This document shows positions 31,351 to 41,915 of a stretch of DNA of 64,000 nt, piece after piece (positions within the stretch are counted from its first letter, which is position 1; every line of letters starts with the position of its first letter). This stretch comes from Puccinellia tenuiflora (Eukaryota; Streptophyta; Magnoliopsida; Poales; Poaceae), in NCBI GenBank assembly GCA_012064385.1, contig QRDG01000944.1, forward strand, positions 178,226 to 242,225, in the 5' to 3' direction. The notes under the pieces were generated by a model. The model saw nothing but the letters and a program-made list of their open reading frames with translations. It was not told the DNA's origin and searched no databases. The position numbers and the translations under genes were made by a program.

Positions 31351-34260
31351 TCTGGCCGGACGTGAAGAGAGTGCTCGGCGAGTTCCCTCGGCACACCAGG
31401 CATGTCCTTGGGGGACCACGCGAAGATGTCCCGGTTCTCACGGAGGAACTCGACGAGCGCGCTTTCCTATTTGAGGTCCAGGCTCGCCCCCACGGAGACG
31501 AACTTTGGACTGTCGTTGTCGTCGAAGTAGATCTTCTTTGTGTCCCGGGCCGCCTGGAAGTTCGACTCGCCAGCCGGCTTGGCCGACTCGGGATCTCCAG
31601 CTTCTCCTCGCTAGCCTTACGCTTGAATTGCTTCATCTCCTCATTGCAGACCATGGTCTCGGCCACCTTTGCGCTGTCGGAGGCGCATGCGATGGAGCGT
31701 TTATAGTCTCCGGCGACGGTGATGATCCCGCGTGGGCCTGGTAGTCTTCATCTTGAGGTAAGCGTAGTGGGGCACCGCCATGAACTTGGCGAGCGCCGGC
31801 CGCCCGAGATGGCGTGGTAGGCGCTGGAGTGGTCGACCACTTCGAAGGAGATGGTCTCGCGGCGATGGGTGTTCTTGGTGCCGAATAGGACGTCCAGCCG
31901 GATGAGGCCCATGGACGATCCGGCTCGCCCCGGCACGATGCCGTGGAAGACCGTCCGGCTCGGCGTCAAACTGGACTCGGAGACGCCTAGCTTCTCCAAC
32001 GTGTCGCGGTAGAGGATGTTGATGCTGCTGCCTCCGTCGATGAGGACGCGCGAGAAGGTGCAAGCGCGCTTGGTAGGGGAGATGATCATGGGCTCCAGGA
32101 CTAGAGCATAGCCGCCTGGGTTGGGCATCAGTTCCGGGTGGTCGCGGCGATCCCACGTGATCGGCTCCTGCGACCAGTTGAGGTACTGGGGGACGGTGGA
32201 ACCACCGCGTTTACTTCCTTGAATCGTTCGCGCCGGCTTCGCTTGTCGTCGCGCTCGCTGACGAATACGATGTAGGCGGCATCCGGATTCTGGTAGCCGT
32301 CTGGACCCCTTGGAGGCGGATCCGGAAGGCGTCCCTTTCTTCTTCGCGTTGGCGATCATCGCGATCCCTGTCTTCGCGTCGTCTGTCGTCGCGTCCTCGA
32401 TCGTCCCGTCTGGCTTCATCCCGAGGCGGGTTTCGCCGCTCGTACGGTGGCGGCCTCGGGCGTCCGAGAGTGCATTGCCTGACGGTGTGGTTTGCTGGCC
32501 GGTCGCCATGGTTCCGGCACGGTTGATCGAGCATGTAGTCGTAGTTGTTCCTCGCCCTTGTCCGGCGCATGTCGCCGCTCGTTCTCATGCGGCGGTTGTC
32601 GAAGCCTCCTGCCGGCCTTCCCTCGGTCGTAGCGACGACCTTGGACTCGACACGGTCGTCTGCAGACTTGCGCTTGCCGGCCGCGTCGGAGTCGCCGGGT
32701 CGATTTTCCTCCGTCTTGGTTCTCCGTCCGGCTGCGACGTGCAGCCGGCTCCGTCGTGATGATTCGTCCGGCTTCGTCGAGTCGGATCGGGTTGGTCATG
32801 CCCGCGTCGGCGGTGGCGTACTCGTCGGCGATTGCCATGAGCTCCGCCATGGTCTTCGGGCTCTTCCTCAGGAGCCGGTGCTTGAGCAGCGTCTGGTCTC
32901 GGCACCCTTGGATGAAGTACTGGACGGCTTGGAGCTCGAGCTCTCCCTCGCAGGAGTTGCGAAGGCTTGTCCACCGGGTGAGGTAAGCTCGGTCCGACTC
33001 GCCGTCCTTCTGCTTGCACAGCGCGAGCAGCTGTGCGTTGCCAGGGCGCAAGTAGGTGCCGGTGAAATTGCGGTTGAACACCTCCTCGAAGTCCAGCCAG
33101 CTGTTGACGCTCTCCTTCGGAAGGCTGTTGAGCCAAGTCCGTGCCGATCCCTGAGCATGAGCGGCACGTAGCGGACGGCCACCCGCTTGTTGCCGCCTGC
33201 GATGTTGACCGTGACGTAGTCGGCGAGCCAGTCCCGGCTTCGCGGTGCCGTTGTACTTGGGTGTGTCCCTGGGGAGAGTGAATCCCTTCGGGAATCGCTC
33301 GCTCCGGATGCGGGGTCCGAAACAGCGATGAGCAGCGATGTCTCTTCTTCGATGATGCTTGACAGCTTGAGCACGTCGATGCGGTGGCGTGCGTCGTCGC
33401 TGGTTTCAGGCCCCAGCGGCCCCAGGCGTCGTCGATGGTGACTTTGTGGCCGACTCGCTCCTTGACGTTCCGTCCGGCTCGAGGCTCGCTCCGGTTGCCG
33501 TCTTCACGCGTCCAGCCGGATCACGGCCGTGATCACGAGGATGCGAGCTCGCGCTCCCCTCGCGATGGACTCGCGGTTGCTTGTCCTTCGCCCTTCCGCG
33601 GCTTGTGGACGACGCCTCTGCGCCTTGCTTGGACTTGCCGGCTGCATCGTAGCCTGGAGGCGGCTCATGGTGCCCCTTGCTCGCCGTTGCCTCCGTTTCC
33701 CGCTGCTGCCGGTTGGGCCGTGTTGATGAGTTGCCGACCCGGCACATCTGTTGACGTAGTTCTTCGCCTTGGAGATAGGGTAGCTTCGGCGGCCGCTGCT
33801 TCCGCCGCCCTCATGTTTTGCGTAGGACAGCTGTACTCGGGGAAGCTGAGGTCGGTGAGTTCGTGCGCCTGGCCGGCTCGGTTCATGGCGCCACCAAGGT
33901 CTCCTCCTTTCGCCTGACTTCATTCAAGCTTCTCCGCGTTGCGGTCCGCCTGCTCGATGCCGTGTGCCGAATTGTACTCGCGAATTGTGGCGCTGAGCCG
34001 GCGTTGAGTCGACGCGAGGTTTAGCGCCTTGTCGTAGATTGCTGCTGCCGCATCCTCTCGAGTTCAGCCGCCGCCTTGACTGGATCAGCACTCGGCGCGA
34101 TGGGGGTGCTTAGCAGCTCGAAGTCGGCCTCCAGGTTACGCTGGTAGCGTGAAGGTTCGCCAGCTTCATGAACGGTGGTGGTGACGGGGCCTCCTGCCGC
34201 CGCGTGCTCGACCATGTGCACCTCGGCGTAGACGTTGAGCTTGGCGACGTCGCGGTCCGT
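31351..34260 (-). pseudogene. Gypsy gag and protease, with the first residues of RT, pol deleted
   Basis: Read right to left, the N-terminal Gag (NLEADFELLSTPIAPSADPVKAAAELERMR) starts near 34250. The Gag domain (PRDTPKYNGTAKP; NSWLDFEEVFNRNF; ESDRAYLTRWTSLRNSCEGEL; TLLKHRLLRKSPKTMAELM) spans about 33270-32740. A Cys/His/Arg-rich linker follows, then protease (FSRVLIDGGSSINILYRDTL at about 32060). A TAG at 31469-31467 (SLDLK-stop-ESALVEF) is followed by the first RT residues (ENRDIFAWSPKDMPGVPREL), which end at RPDAKPVK, about 31345, directly in the tandem array. Several frameshifts occur (about 33270, 33080, 32480, 31800). The protease Asp is present. Confidence 0.78.
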
Positions 34261-34561
34261 GTCGCCGGAGTTGAGGTAGCCGAAGGCGGAGTCGTCGTTG
34301 CAGGTGCTGGCGTCGAAGATCGAAGGAGCCAAGCTCGAGTAGACCACCTCCGGGTACTCCTGAGCGGCGACGGCGACGTAGACGTGGAAATCGCCAAGAG
34401 TGACGATCGCTCCTCCGCTGGCGACGGTCCACGTCGGCGAAGCTGTTGGTGTTGTCGAGGACGCAGCCGACGAAGCCGATGGAGAGCACGAGGCCGGAGA
34501 CGATCCGCCGACCATCCACAGTCCGGGATCCCGCGCAGAACGTGACTCCGTTCGCCGCGAG

Positions 34562-34579
34562 CCCACGGTGGGCGCCAAA
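34562..34579 (-). other. Primer-binding site of the non-autonomous gypsy element
   Basis: On the minus strand, TTTGGCGCCCACCGTGGG follows the 5' LTR directly. TGGCGCC-type sites beside the LTR are usual in Tat-lineage gypsy elements. I do not assign the tRNA. It fixes the element's direction. Confidence 0.75.
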
Positions 34580-35234
34580 TGTCGTGGTGGGTAGCACGGC
34601 ATATCCATCAAGATGGAAAAGAGTATGGGGCAGGCGACGACCGGATGCTCGCGCGGGATTGGGCAACCAACATGCAAACACACGTCAATTACCCAGGTTC
34701 GGGGCCCTCCTTGTGGAGGTAACACGCCTACGTCCTGCTCTTCTTGTTTCTATTGATTGATCACAAATCGAGCTACAAAGTTTTGCTCCTGGAGCTGTAT
34801 GGCGGTGGTGCCGGCTAGAAGTGTCCAGCTGGCTAGAGGTGGAAGACGATGATCTACCTATCTCTGTGTCTGTTCGACGTGCCTCGCGCAGGAGGCCCAT
34901 GCACGCCTTATATAGGCAGCATCTAGGGTTTTGGTTTGGGTTCTAGGTTACAAGGATATTACATGATTGCCCTTATGCCATCACTACTCTGTAGCCCGGC
35001 TGGTACTATCTCATCATTACACTGTAGCTGTAACGCCCGACAGGGGCTGGACGATCGGGCCTACCAGTACGGACTGGTCGGTTGGTAGAGGCCGGCCGCT
35101 CCAGCCGGCCGTCCGCCTCCGGTAGAGGAAACGGCTTGCTTTATATCCGGCGGGCTTCAGGCGGCACGCGTAGCCGGCCTTGCAGTTCCGAAGAAATGGT
35201 CTCTTAGGGATATCCGGGGTTCATATCCCCGACA
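34580..35234 (-). repeat. 5' LTR of the non-autonomous gypsy element (655 bp)
   Basis: Same ends as 25224-25868 (TGTCGTGG to CCCCGACA). The TATA box on the minus strand is at about 34907-34916. An open frame crosses from this LTR into the leader (34725 to 34021) but is not a gene. Confidence 0.88.
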
Positions 35235-35304
35235 GGCGTTTTACAGCGCGCAAGTTTAGAGCCGCTGCTGGAGATGCTCTAAGCAGCAGGACCGAGTAAA
35301 CGAG

Positions 35305-36807
35305 TTGGTGGCTATCGCCAACCGACAGAATGAGGCCTTCCACAAGGCTGACCCGGATGCAGGCGGATCCCGGTACATCCACTCGAATGGTGGAGCCGGG
35401 GGAATGTCCAAGGGACAGGCCTCGTCGCCGTATGTCGGCAGGAGCCGAGACCGGAGTGTAAACTCTGGTAAAAATAAACAGCTGCAGACTTATGATCCGG
35501 TTTATGTCGGAAAACAGATAGCCGAGCAAGGCAATGCCGGGCAGGGAGCCCCTGAACCCGCACAGGGCAAGCAAGGAGCAGGCCGGGTTCACCCGGCGAA
35601 TCAGGGCCAGCCACCTCGGTATCCGGCACCCATTCCACCTCGGCCGCGACGTGGTGCCGGGTATGACGAACAGGCCGCAGACCGGTACGACGATGGTTAC
35701 TCGGCCATGGAGCGGGCCGGGTACACAAGATTCAGAGATCTGGCATCCGAGGGTGCACTCAGTGCTAGGCTGGGAACCCGCCAGCTGCCAGCACATGACG
35801 TCCGCAACAAGCTTGACAGAATCTATCTGTCTGAACTCTTGGAGGAGCAAGGCCCACCGGGTCCAGCATGTTTTGGACCCCGGATAATGAAGCAGGCGCC
35901 GGTGCCCAACTTCCAGCTTCCCCGGGGTGCCAAGACATATGACGGCAGTACTAAGCCGGAGGACTGGTTGACGGATTACGTCACGGCTGTGCACATTGCT
36001 GGTGGTAGCCGCCGATGGGCGGTGCGGTATGTGCCGCAGATGCTGGAAGGACCAGCCCGAATCTGGCTGAACAACCTGGAGGAGGACAGCATCGACTGCT
36101 GGTTGGACTTCTCCGACGCATTCGTCAGCAACTTCTCCAGCACGTACAAGAGGCCGAATCGCCCCCAGCAACTGTCCATGTGCCGGCAGAGGGAAAACGA
36201 AACCGACCGGGAGTATCTTACCCGGTGGAGCACAATTCGCAACTCCTGCGAGGGAGTGATCGAGTCGCAGGCCATCGCATGGTTTGCACAAGGGTGCCGA
36301 CATGGCTCCATGCTTTGGCAGAGACTCCAGAGAGAAATGCCGGCCACCTTGGCCGAGACAATCAAGATAGCAGATAGTTATGCCCTGGGTGACCCGACTC
36401 AGCCCTTACTGGCCCCGGTCGACAGAGACAGATCGGTTCGGAGAGGTGACCGCTCGGATTACCGAGGAAAGAGAAGAGAAGACAGGCCGGACTACCGGTA
36501 TGGGTCAGACCAAGTCGCCGCCGTCGACCAGGATCAGGTAGATGCCGGCAGCAGCCAGCGACAGAAGAATGATGGTCCCGCGTGGGGCCAAAACTCAGAG
36601 GGAAAGAGGCAGTGGAACGGCGAGAAAAGGTCGTGGAACGGCGAGAAGAGGCCATGGAATGGCGAGAGGAAGCCATGGAATGGCGACAAGAAGCAGTGGG
36701 ATGACAAGCAGAGGTATACCTACGAGATGATGTTGGATGGGCCTTGCAGTTTCCACACCAAGCATCCCAGCAGACCATCCGCCCACACCACTCGGAACTG
36801 CAGGTAG
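35305..36807 (+). pseudogene. Gypsy Gag of element 3
   Basis: Encodes the capsid-type Gag. The long N-terminal region is rich in Gly, Pro and Arg. The Gag domain spans about residues 190-350 (KTYDGSTKPEDWLTDYVT; ARIWLNNLEEDSIDCWLDF; ENETDREYLTRWSTIRNSC). It is followed by a repeat of RPWNGE/KSWNGEK units (about residues 430-475) and a Cys/His-poor C-terminus (YTYEMMLDGPCSFHTKHP). The frame ends at TAG in NCR-stop-YQHKPG. The codon is probably a decayed CAG, because protease follows in the same direction 70 bp on. The initiation codon is uncertain; an earlier start may be lost under the LTR. Confidence 0.78.
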
Positions 36808-36879
36808 TACCAGCACAAGCCGGGGAGTGCCGGTCCGGTATCTCGACCCGCACCTCTCACGGGTGTAAATGCTATACCT

Positions 36880-37857
36880 GTGAACGCCCAGGCGAGGCCG
36901 GCGGATGACCGAGTGAGGCCAGAGAACGTCAATCAAGTGGCCAACATGGCCAACACCAACAGCAACCCCAATGCCAACAACCCCAGCAACAACAACGCCG
37001 GCCCGAGCCGGCAGAACGAGTACCGAGAGCCCCACCAGAGTTACATGGTCTTTGTGACCGAACCGACTGACAAGCAGAGCCAGCATCGGCGTGCCATGGA
37101 GGTGAATGCTGTCTTACCAGCTGTGCCCAAGTTCATGTACTGGTCCGAGGATGAGATCAGCTGGAGCATCAATGACCATCTCAAGGTCATGCCCAACCCA
37201 GGGGGTTATGCTCTAGTGTTAGATCCGACATTCGTCGGGCCCAGCATTAATGTCAGGTTCTCCCGGGTTCTCGTTGATAACGGGAGCAGCATCAGCATCA
37301 TGTACCGGGACACCATGATCAAACTCGGCATAACTGAGAACATGATGCAGCCCAGCAGGACCACCTTCCACGGCATAGTGCCGGGTGTCTCGCATGCGCC
37401 CATGGGCACGATTTGGGTCGATGTCGCCTTCGGCGGCAAGAGCAACTGCAGGACAGAGAGCCTTCTGTTCGAGGTGGTGGACCTTGAGAGCCCGTATCAT
37501 GCCTTAATCGGCAGGCCAGCGCTAGCCAAGTTCATGGCGTCCACTCACGTGGCGTACTTGAAAATGAAGATTCCGGGTCCAAATGGTGTCATCACCATCT
37601 CGGGAGACTACAAGCGTTCTATGGAGTGCGCCTCAGCCGGGTCATTCCTGGCCGAGTCACTGGTGATCGCCGCGGAGAAGCAGAGGATCCATGAGGTGGT
37701 GGCTCTGGCCCAGGCATCTCAGCTCGGTATGCCGAGTATGGCCAACCCGCAGCAGACAGCAACCTTCCAGGCGGTGAAGGTGTCCAAGAAAATCGGCGTC
37801 AACGAGGCTAACCTGGACCACACCGTCATCATCGGTGCCGGGTTGGACAAGAAATAG
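36880..37857 (+). pseudogene. Gypsy protease region of element 3
   Basis: An Asn-rich linker (NTNSNPNANNPSNNN) leads into an aspartic protease with FSRVLVDNGSSISIMYRDTM as active site and the downstream HALIGRPALAKFMA block. The frame stops at TAG 37855-37857 (GLDKK-stop-ESELINF). The same TAG, in identical surroundings (aaataggaaagc), is present in the gag-protease at 31469-31467. It may be a shared programmed stop between protease and RT, or parallel CAG-to-TAG decay. Confidence 0.78.
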
Positions 37858-39760
37858 GAAAGCGAGCTCATCAACTTCCTCCGTGAGAATCGGGATATCT
37901 TTGCATGGTCCAGTCAGGACTTGCCGGGTGTTCCGAGGGAGTTGGCTGAACACTCATTGCATGTCAGGCCAGATGCCAGGCCAGTGAAGCAACCATCGCG
38001 GTGTCTCGCCGCAGAGAGAAGAAAAGCTGTGGGAGATGAGGTAGCCAAGTTGCTCGCCTCAAACTCCATCGTGGAAGTACAGTACCCGGACTGGTTGGCT
38101 AACCCGGTCCTGGTAGAGAAGAAGAAGGAAGACCCAGATGCGGCCAAAGTCTGGTGCATGTGTATCGACTACACCCACCTGAACAAGGCATGTCCTAAAG
38201 ATCCTTTCCCGCTGCCCCGGATCGATCAAGTGATTGACTCCACTGCCGGGTGTGAACTGTTATCCTTTGTAGATGCGTACTCTGGTTTCCACCAGATACC
38301 CCTGAACCCGGAGGATCAAATAAAGACTGCTTTTATCACCCCGTACGGGGCTTATTGCTATCGTGTCATGTGCTTTGGCTTGAGAAATGCAGGTGCTACT
38401 TACCAGCGCTGTATGCAAAAATGTTTGCATGATCAGATAGGCAAAAATGTGCAGGTTTATGTCGATGACATTGTCATCAAAACCAAAGAAAAACATACCT
38501 TGTTAGATGATCTCAAAGAAACATTTGCAAATCTACGAAGATTCCGGCTAACTTAACCCGGATAAATGTACATTCGGTGTGTCGGCAGGCAAGTTACTCG
38601 GTTTCCTCGTGTCAAGCCGAGGTATCGAGGCAAACCCGACTAAAATCCGGGCAATAGAAAACATGAAACTGCCGAGATGTCTCAAAGATGTCCAAAAGTT
38701 TACGGGTTGCCTGGCCTCCCTGAGTCGTTTCGTGGGTCGGTTGGGAGAAAAGGCCCTGCCTTTGTACCAATTGATGAAAAAATCAGATAGGTTTAGTTGG
38801 ACGCCGCAAGCAGATTCCGCATTTCATGAGCTAAAAACCATGCTCGCCACAGCACCAGTATTAGCCCCGCCTCTGCCGAGAGAGCCCATGTTGCTCTACA
38901 TCGCAGCCACCAACCGAGTCGTCAGTGTCGTTGTGGTGGTAGAGCGAGAAGAAGGAGGAACTACGGTGCAGAGGCCGATGTATTACTTGAGTGAAGTGCT
39001 CTCCACCTCGAAACAGAATTACCCGCACTACCAGAAAAATGACCTATGGTGTGTACATGGCGGCGAAGAAACTGAAGCATTACTTCCAGGAGCACCCAAT
39101 AACCATTGTAAGTGCGGCTCCTATCTCGGAAATCATCGGCAACAGGGATGCAAGTGGCCGGGTAGCCAAATGGGCTATCGAGCTGGCGGCCTACGCGCCG
39201 CAATATGCGAGAAGGGATACCATCAATTCTCAAGCGGTGGCGGATTTCTTTGTTGATTGGGCCGAGATGCAGTATGAGCCATCTCTGCCTGACTCCAATT
39301 ACTGGAGAATGCATTTTGACGGGTCCAAAGTGAAAGAGGGCCTGGGGGCCGGCGTGGTCCTTACCTCGCCAAAGCGAGACCAGTTGAAATATGTGCTGCA
39401 AGTCCATTTCGCGGCATCCAACAATGTAGCCGAGTATGAGGCATTGATTCATGGGCTCAAGGTGGCCAAGGAAATCGGGATTCGCCGGATAATCTGCTAT
39501 GGCGACTCGGATCTGGTGATTCAGCAAACCTCAGGCAACTGGGATGCCCTGGATGCCAACATGGCGGCATACCGGTTCCACGTTCAAAAGATCTCAGGGT
39601 TTTTCGACGGTTGCGAGTTCAATCATGTACGGCGGACGGAGAATGAAAGTGCAGACATGCTATCCAAGATTGGATCATACCGGCAGGCCATTCCACCTGG
39701 AGTATCACTGGAGCATCTTCACAAGCCATCAATTAAACCTTCACCCGAGTCAGACTCAAT
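37858..39760 (+). pseudogene. Gypsy reverse transcriptase and RNase H of element 3
   Basis: RT has VWCMCIDYTHLNKACPKDPF, LLSFVDAYSGFHQIPL and the catalytic YVDDIVIKT, then the connection domain (LGFLVSSRGIEANPTKI; FTGCLASLSRFVGRLGEKA). RNase H follows with two regions. The first is the usual LYIAATNRVVSVVVVV to KKLKHYFQEHPI. The second is of the extra plant type (WRMHFDGSKVKEGLGAGVV; ASNNVAEYEALIHGLKVA; YGDSDLVIQQTSG), as in Tat elements. It is broken by a 1-bp deletion at about 38548 and a 1-bp insertion in an A-run at about 39040. Catalytic residues are otherwise kept. Confidence 0.85.
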
Positions 39761-41312
39761 ATTTATCCCGGGTAATCCAGAGCCCGATGTCGTCCCAATA
39801 GACGTAGATGTCGGGAGCAGGCCGCAGAACCCGGGGACTGCTCTGCAGAACCCGGGGACTTCCATGGATGTCGCATGCATTCTGATGGACTCGAGAACAG
39901 TGCTGGAAAATTGGAGAGCCGCCTGGCGGAACTCGGGAACTCCTTGGGAGGACTCGGGGACTCGTCAGCCTATGTCGGGTGTGGTGATGTCGGTTGAAGC
40001 AATGGAAATCGATGAACCTGAACTCGGAACTCGCCCAGTACCGGCATGGGCACAACCCATCATGACATTCATGTTGAATGGCAGCTTACCGAGTGATGAG
40101 GTCTCGGCCAGACAGATACAGAGACGATCCAAATCCTTCACCATCATCAACCGTGAGCTGTACAAGAGGAGCGTGACCACCGTGCTTCAGCGGTGTGTCG
40201 AACCAGAAGAAGGGGAAGAAATCCTCCGGGATATCCATCAAGGAGAATGTGGCCATCATGCTTCGTCAAGGGCCATTGTGGCCAAAGCATTCAGATACGG
40301 GTTCTACTGGCCCAAAGCTCTGGAGCAGGCAGAGGACATAGTCCGAAAATGTGAAGGATGCCAGAGATTTGCCAACAAAATTCATATGCCAGCTTCAGCA
40401 CTCAAGACTATCCCCATCACCTGGCCATTTGCAGTGTGGTGTCTGGTCATGGTGGGACCGTTTAAACCGGCCCGAGGTAACATGACTCACATATTGGTGA
40501 TGGTGGACAAGTTCACCAAATGGATCGAGGTAAAACCGATAAGAAAATGTGATGGCCGCACAGCTGTGTCATTCCTAAAGGATATTATCCTGAGGTATGG
40601 GCATCCACACAGCATTATCACTGATAATGGCACCAACTTCGCCGAGGGAGCTTTTGCCCATTTCTGCCAGGAAAAGAGAATCCGGCTAGACCTGGCGTCG
40701 GTCGCACATCCACAGTCCAACGGGCAAGTGGAAAGATCAAATGCTCTAGTTTTATCCGGCATAAAACCCCGGTTAATTGAGCCACTGCTACGAGCTCCGG
40801 GGTGTTGGCTGGATGAAATCCCGGCTGTACTGTGGAGTCTAAGGACTACCCCGAATCGCTCACTAGCTACACGCCATTTTTCCTGGTGTACGGAGCAGAG
40901 GCAGTTCTGCCAACCAACATAGAGCATGACTCGCCAAGAGTTGCATTATATACCGAGTCAGAGGCAAAAGAAGCCCGGGAAAATGACGTTGATTTACTCG
41001 AAGAAGCACGAGAGTTGGCATTGTCCAAATCATCAATATATCAACAGAATCTCCGACGTTACCACAGTCGGAAGGTGAACCCGCGCAAGTTCCAAGAAGG
41101 GGACCTAGTGCTTAGGCTGGTGCAGTGCACTTCAGGGATGCACAAATTGTCACCCTCCATGGGAGGGACCATTTTTCGTGAGCAAAGCGTTGAACAATGA
41201 TGCCTATTATCTTATAGATGCTCAGAAACAGGTGAAGAACAGGATGGACCGATCCGGAGAGGAGACCAAACGACCTTGGAATGTATCTCTTCTTTGCCCT
41301 TTTTACTCTTAA
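39761..41312 (+). pseudogene. Gypsy integrase of element 3
   Basis: A linker with an expanded NPGTALQNPGTS-type repeat precedes the integrase. The zinc domain is intact (HQGECGHHASSRAIVAKA; CEGCQRFA). The core's first catalytic Asp is lost: WCLVMVGPF stands where the family has WGLDMVGPF, explained by single-base changes. The second Asp (IITDNGTNF) and Glu (SNGQVERSN) remain. A 1-bp deletion at about 40860 shifts the frame; the rest (TPFFLVYGAEAVLP to RPWNVSLLCPFYS, stop at 41310) continues in another frame with a further break near 41160. The protein cannot integrate DNA. Confidence 0.83.
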
Positions 41313-41427
41313 GGATCCACTGTATGTATCTCAAACCCGGAAATGAAATGTCGGCACCCCGAAAAGAGACTCGGGGACTGCCTTGTTGAAATGTTTGTGT
41401 TTGTCTCTATATTTACGTTTGTTTTCC

Positions 41428-41800
41428 TTATGTCGGATGGCTCTAAAAATCATGTCTCCGTGTTTGTGAGTATTGTATGCTATGTTTTGGTGATCTTGTG
41501 ACTCGACTGCCAGAACACCAAAATGGTAGGCAAGAGCAAAGGTTGCTAGGCGTAGTACACAAGAAACTGACTCGGGGACTCGGTCTAGGAGCGATTCGGT
41601 TTCTTTTTCTAATCATGTGTGTTATGTCGGATGGCCTTGGCTGTTTCTCAAAGTTTTCTAAGTACTTTATGCTATATCGCTGTGATCTTGTGACTCGACT
41701 GCCAAAAAACCAAGATGGTAGGCAAGAGCAAAGATGGCAAAGTATAGTGGACAAGAAAAATAACTCGGGGACTCGGTTCAGAGTGATCCGGCATACGGTT
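41428..41800. repeat. Duplicated 190-bp unit with ctcggggactcgg cores
   Basis: atgtcggatggc at about 41430 and again at about 41620 starts two copies of a 190-bp unit. Each contains gatcttgtgactcgactgcca, then tggtaggcaagagcaaag, then ctcggggactcgg. A further actcggggactg lies at about 41369. As in the other Tat copies, it lies between the 3' end of pol and the 3' end of the antisense gene. Confidence 0.7.
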
Positions 41801-41915
41801 GAAACTTGTTAAAATGTGCAAAGTAAAACACTAAGTACCAACATGAAAGCTTAAGGTATATATTACGTATGCGCCCGGCATCCCGGGGATTTAACGATTG
41901 AATTTTCTCTAAAAG

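Larger units (their letters stand above)
25224..35234 (-). mobile_element. Non-autonomous Tat-type gypsy element with gag-protease and an antisense gene, pol lost
   Basis: LTRs at 25224-25868 (3') and 34580-35234 (5'). The PBS lies beside the right LTR and a PPT (ggggctag on the minus strand, 25869-25876) beside the left, so the element reads right to left. In its own order: LTR, PBS, gag, protease, first residues of RT, a 108-bp repeat array, a five-exon gene on the other strand, PPT, LTR. Nearly all RT, RNase H and integrase are absent. Flanking bases (aaact and ggcgt) are not a target duplication, and the two flanks belong to different Tat remnants. The locus was therefore rearranged after insertion or formed by recombination. 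Confidence 0.8.

Noticed and set aside
34021..34725. 234-codon minus frame crossing the LTR and the gag leader
   Set aside because: Its first part translates LTR and PBS; only the last 80 or so residues belong to Gag.
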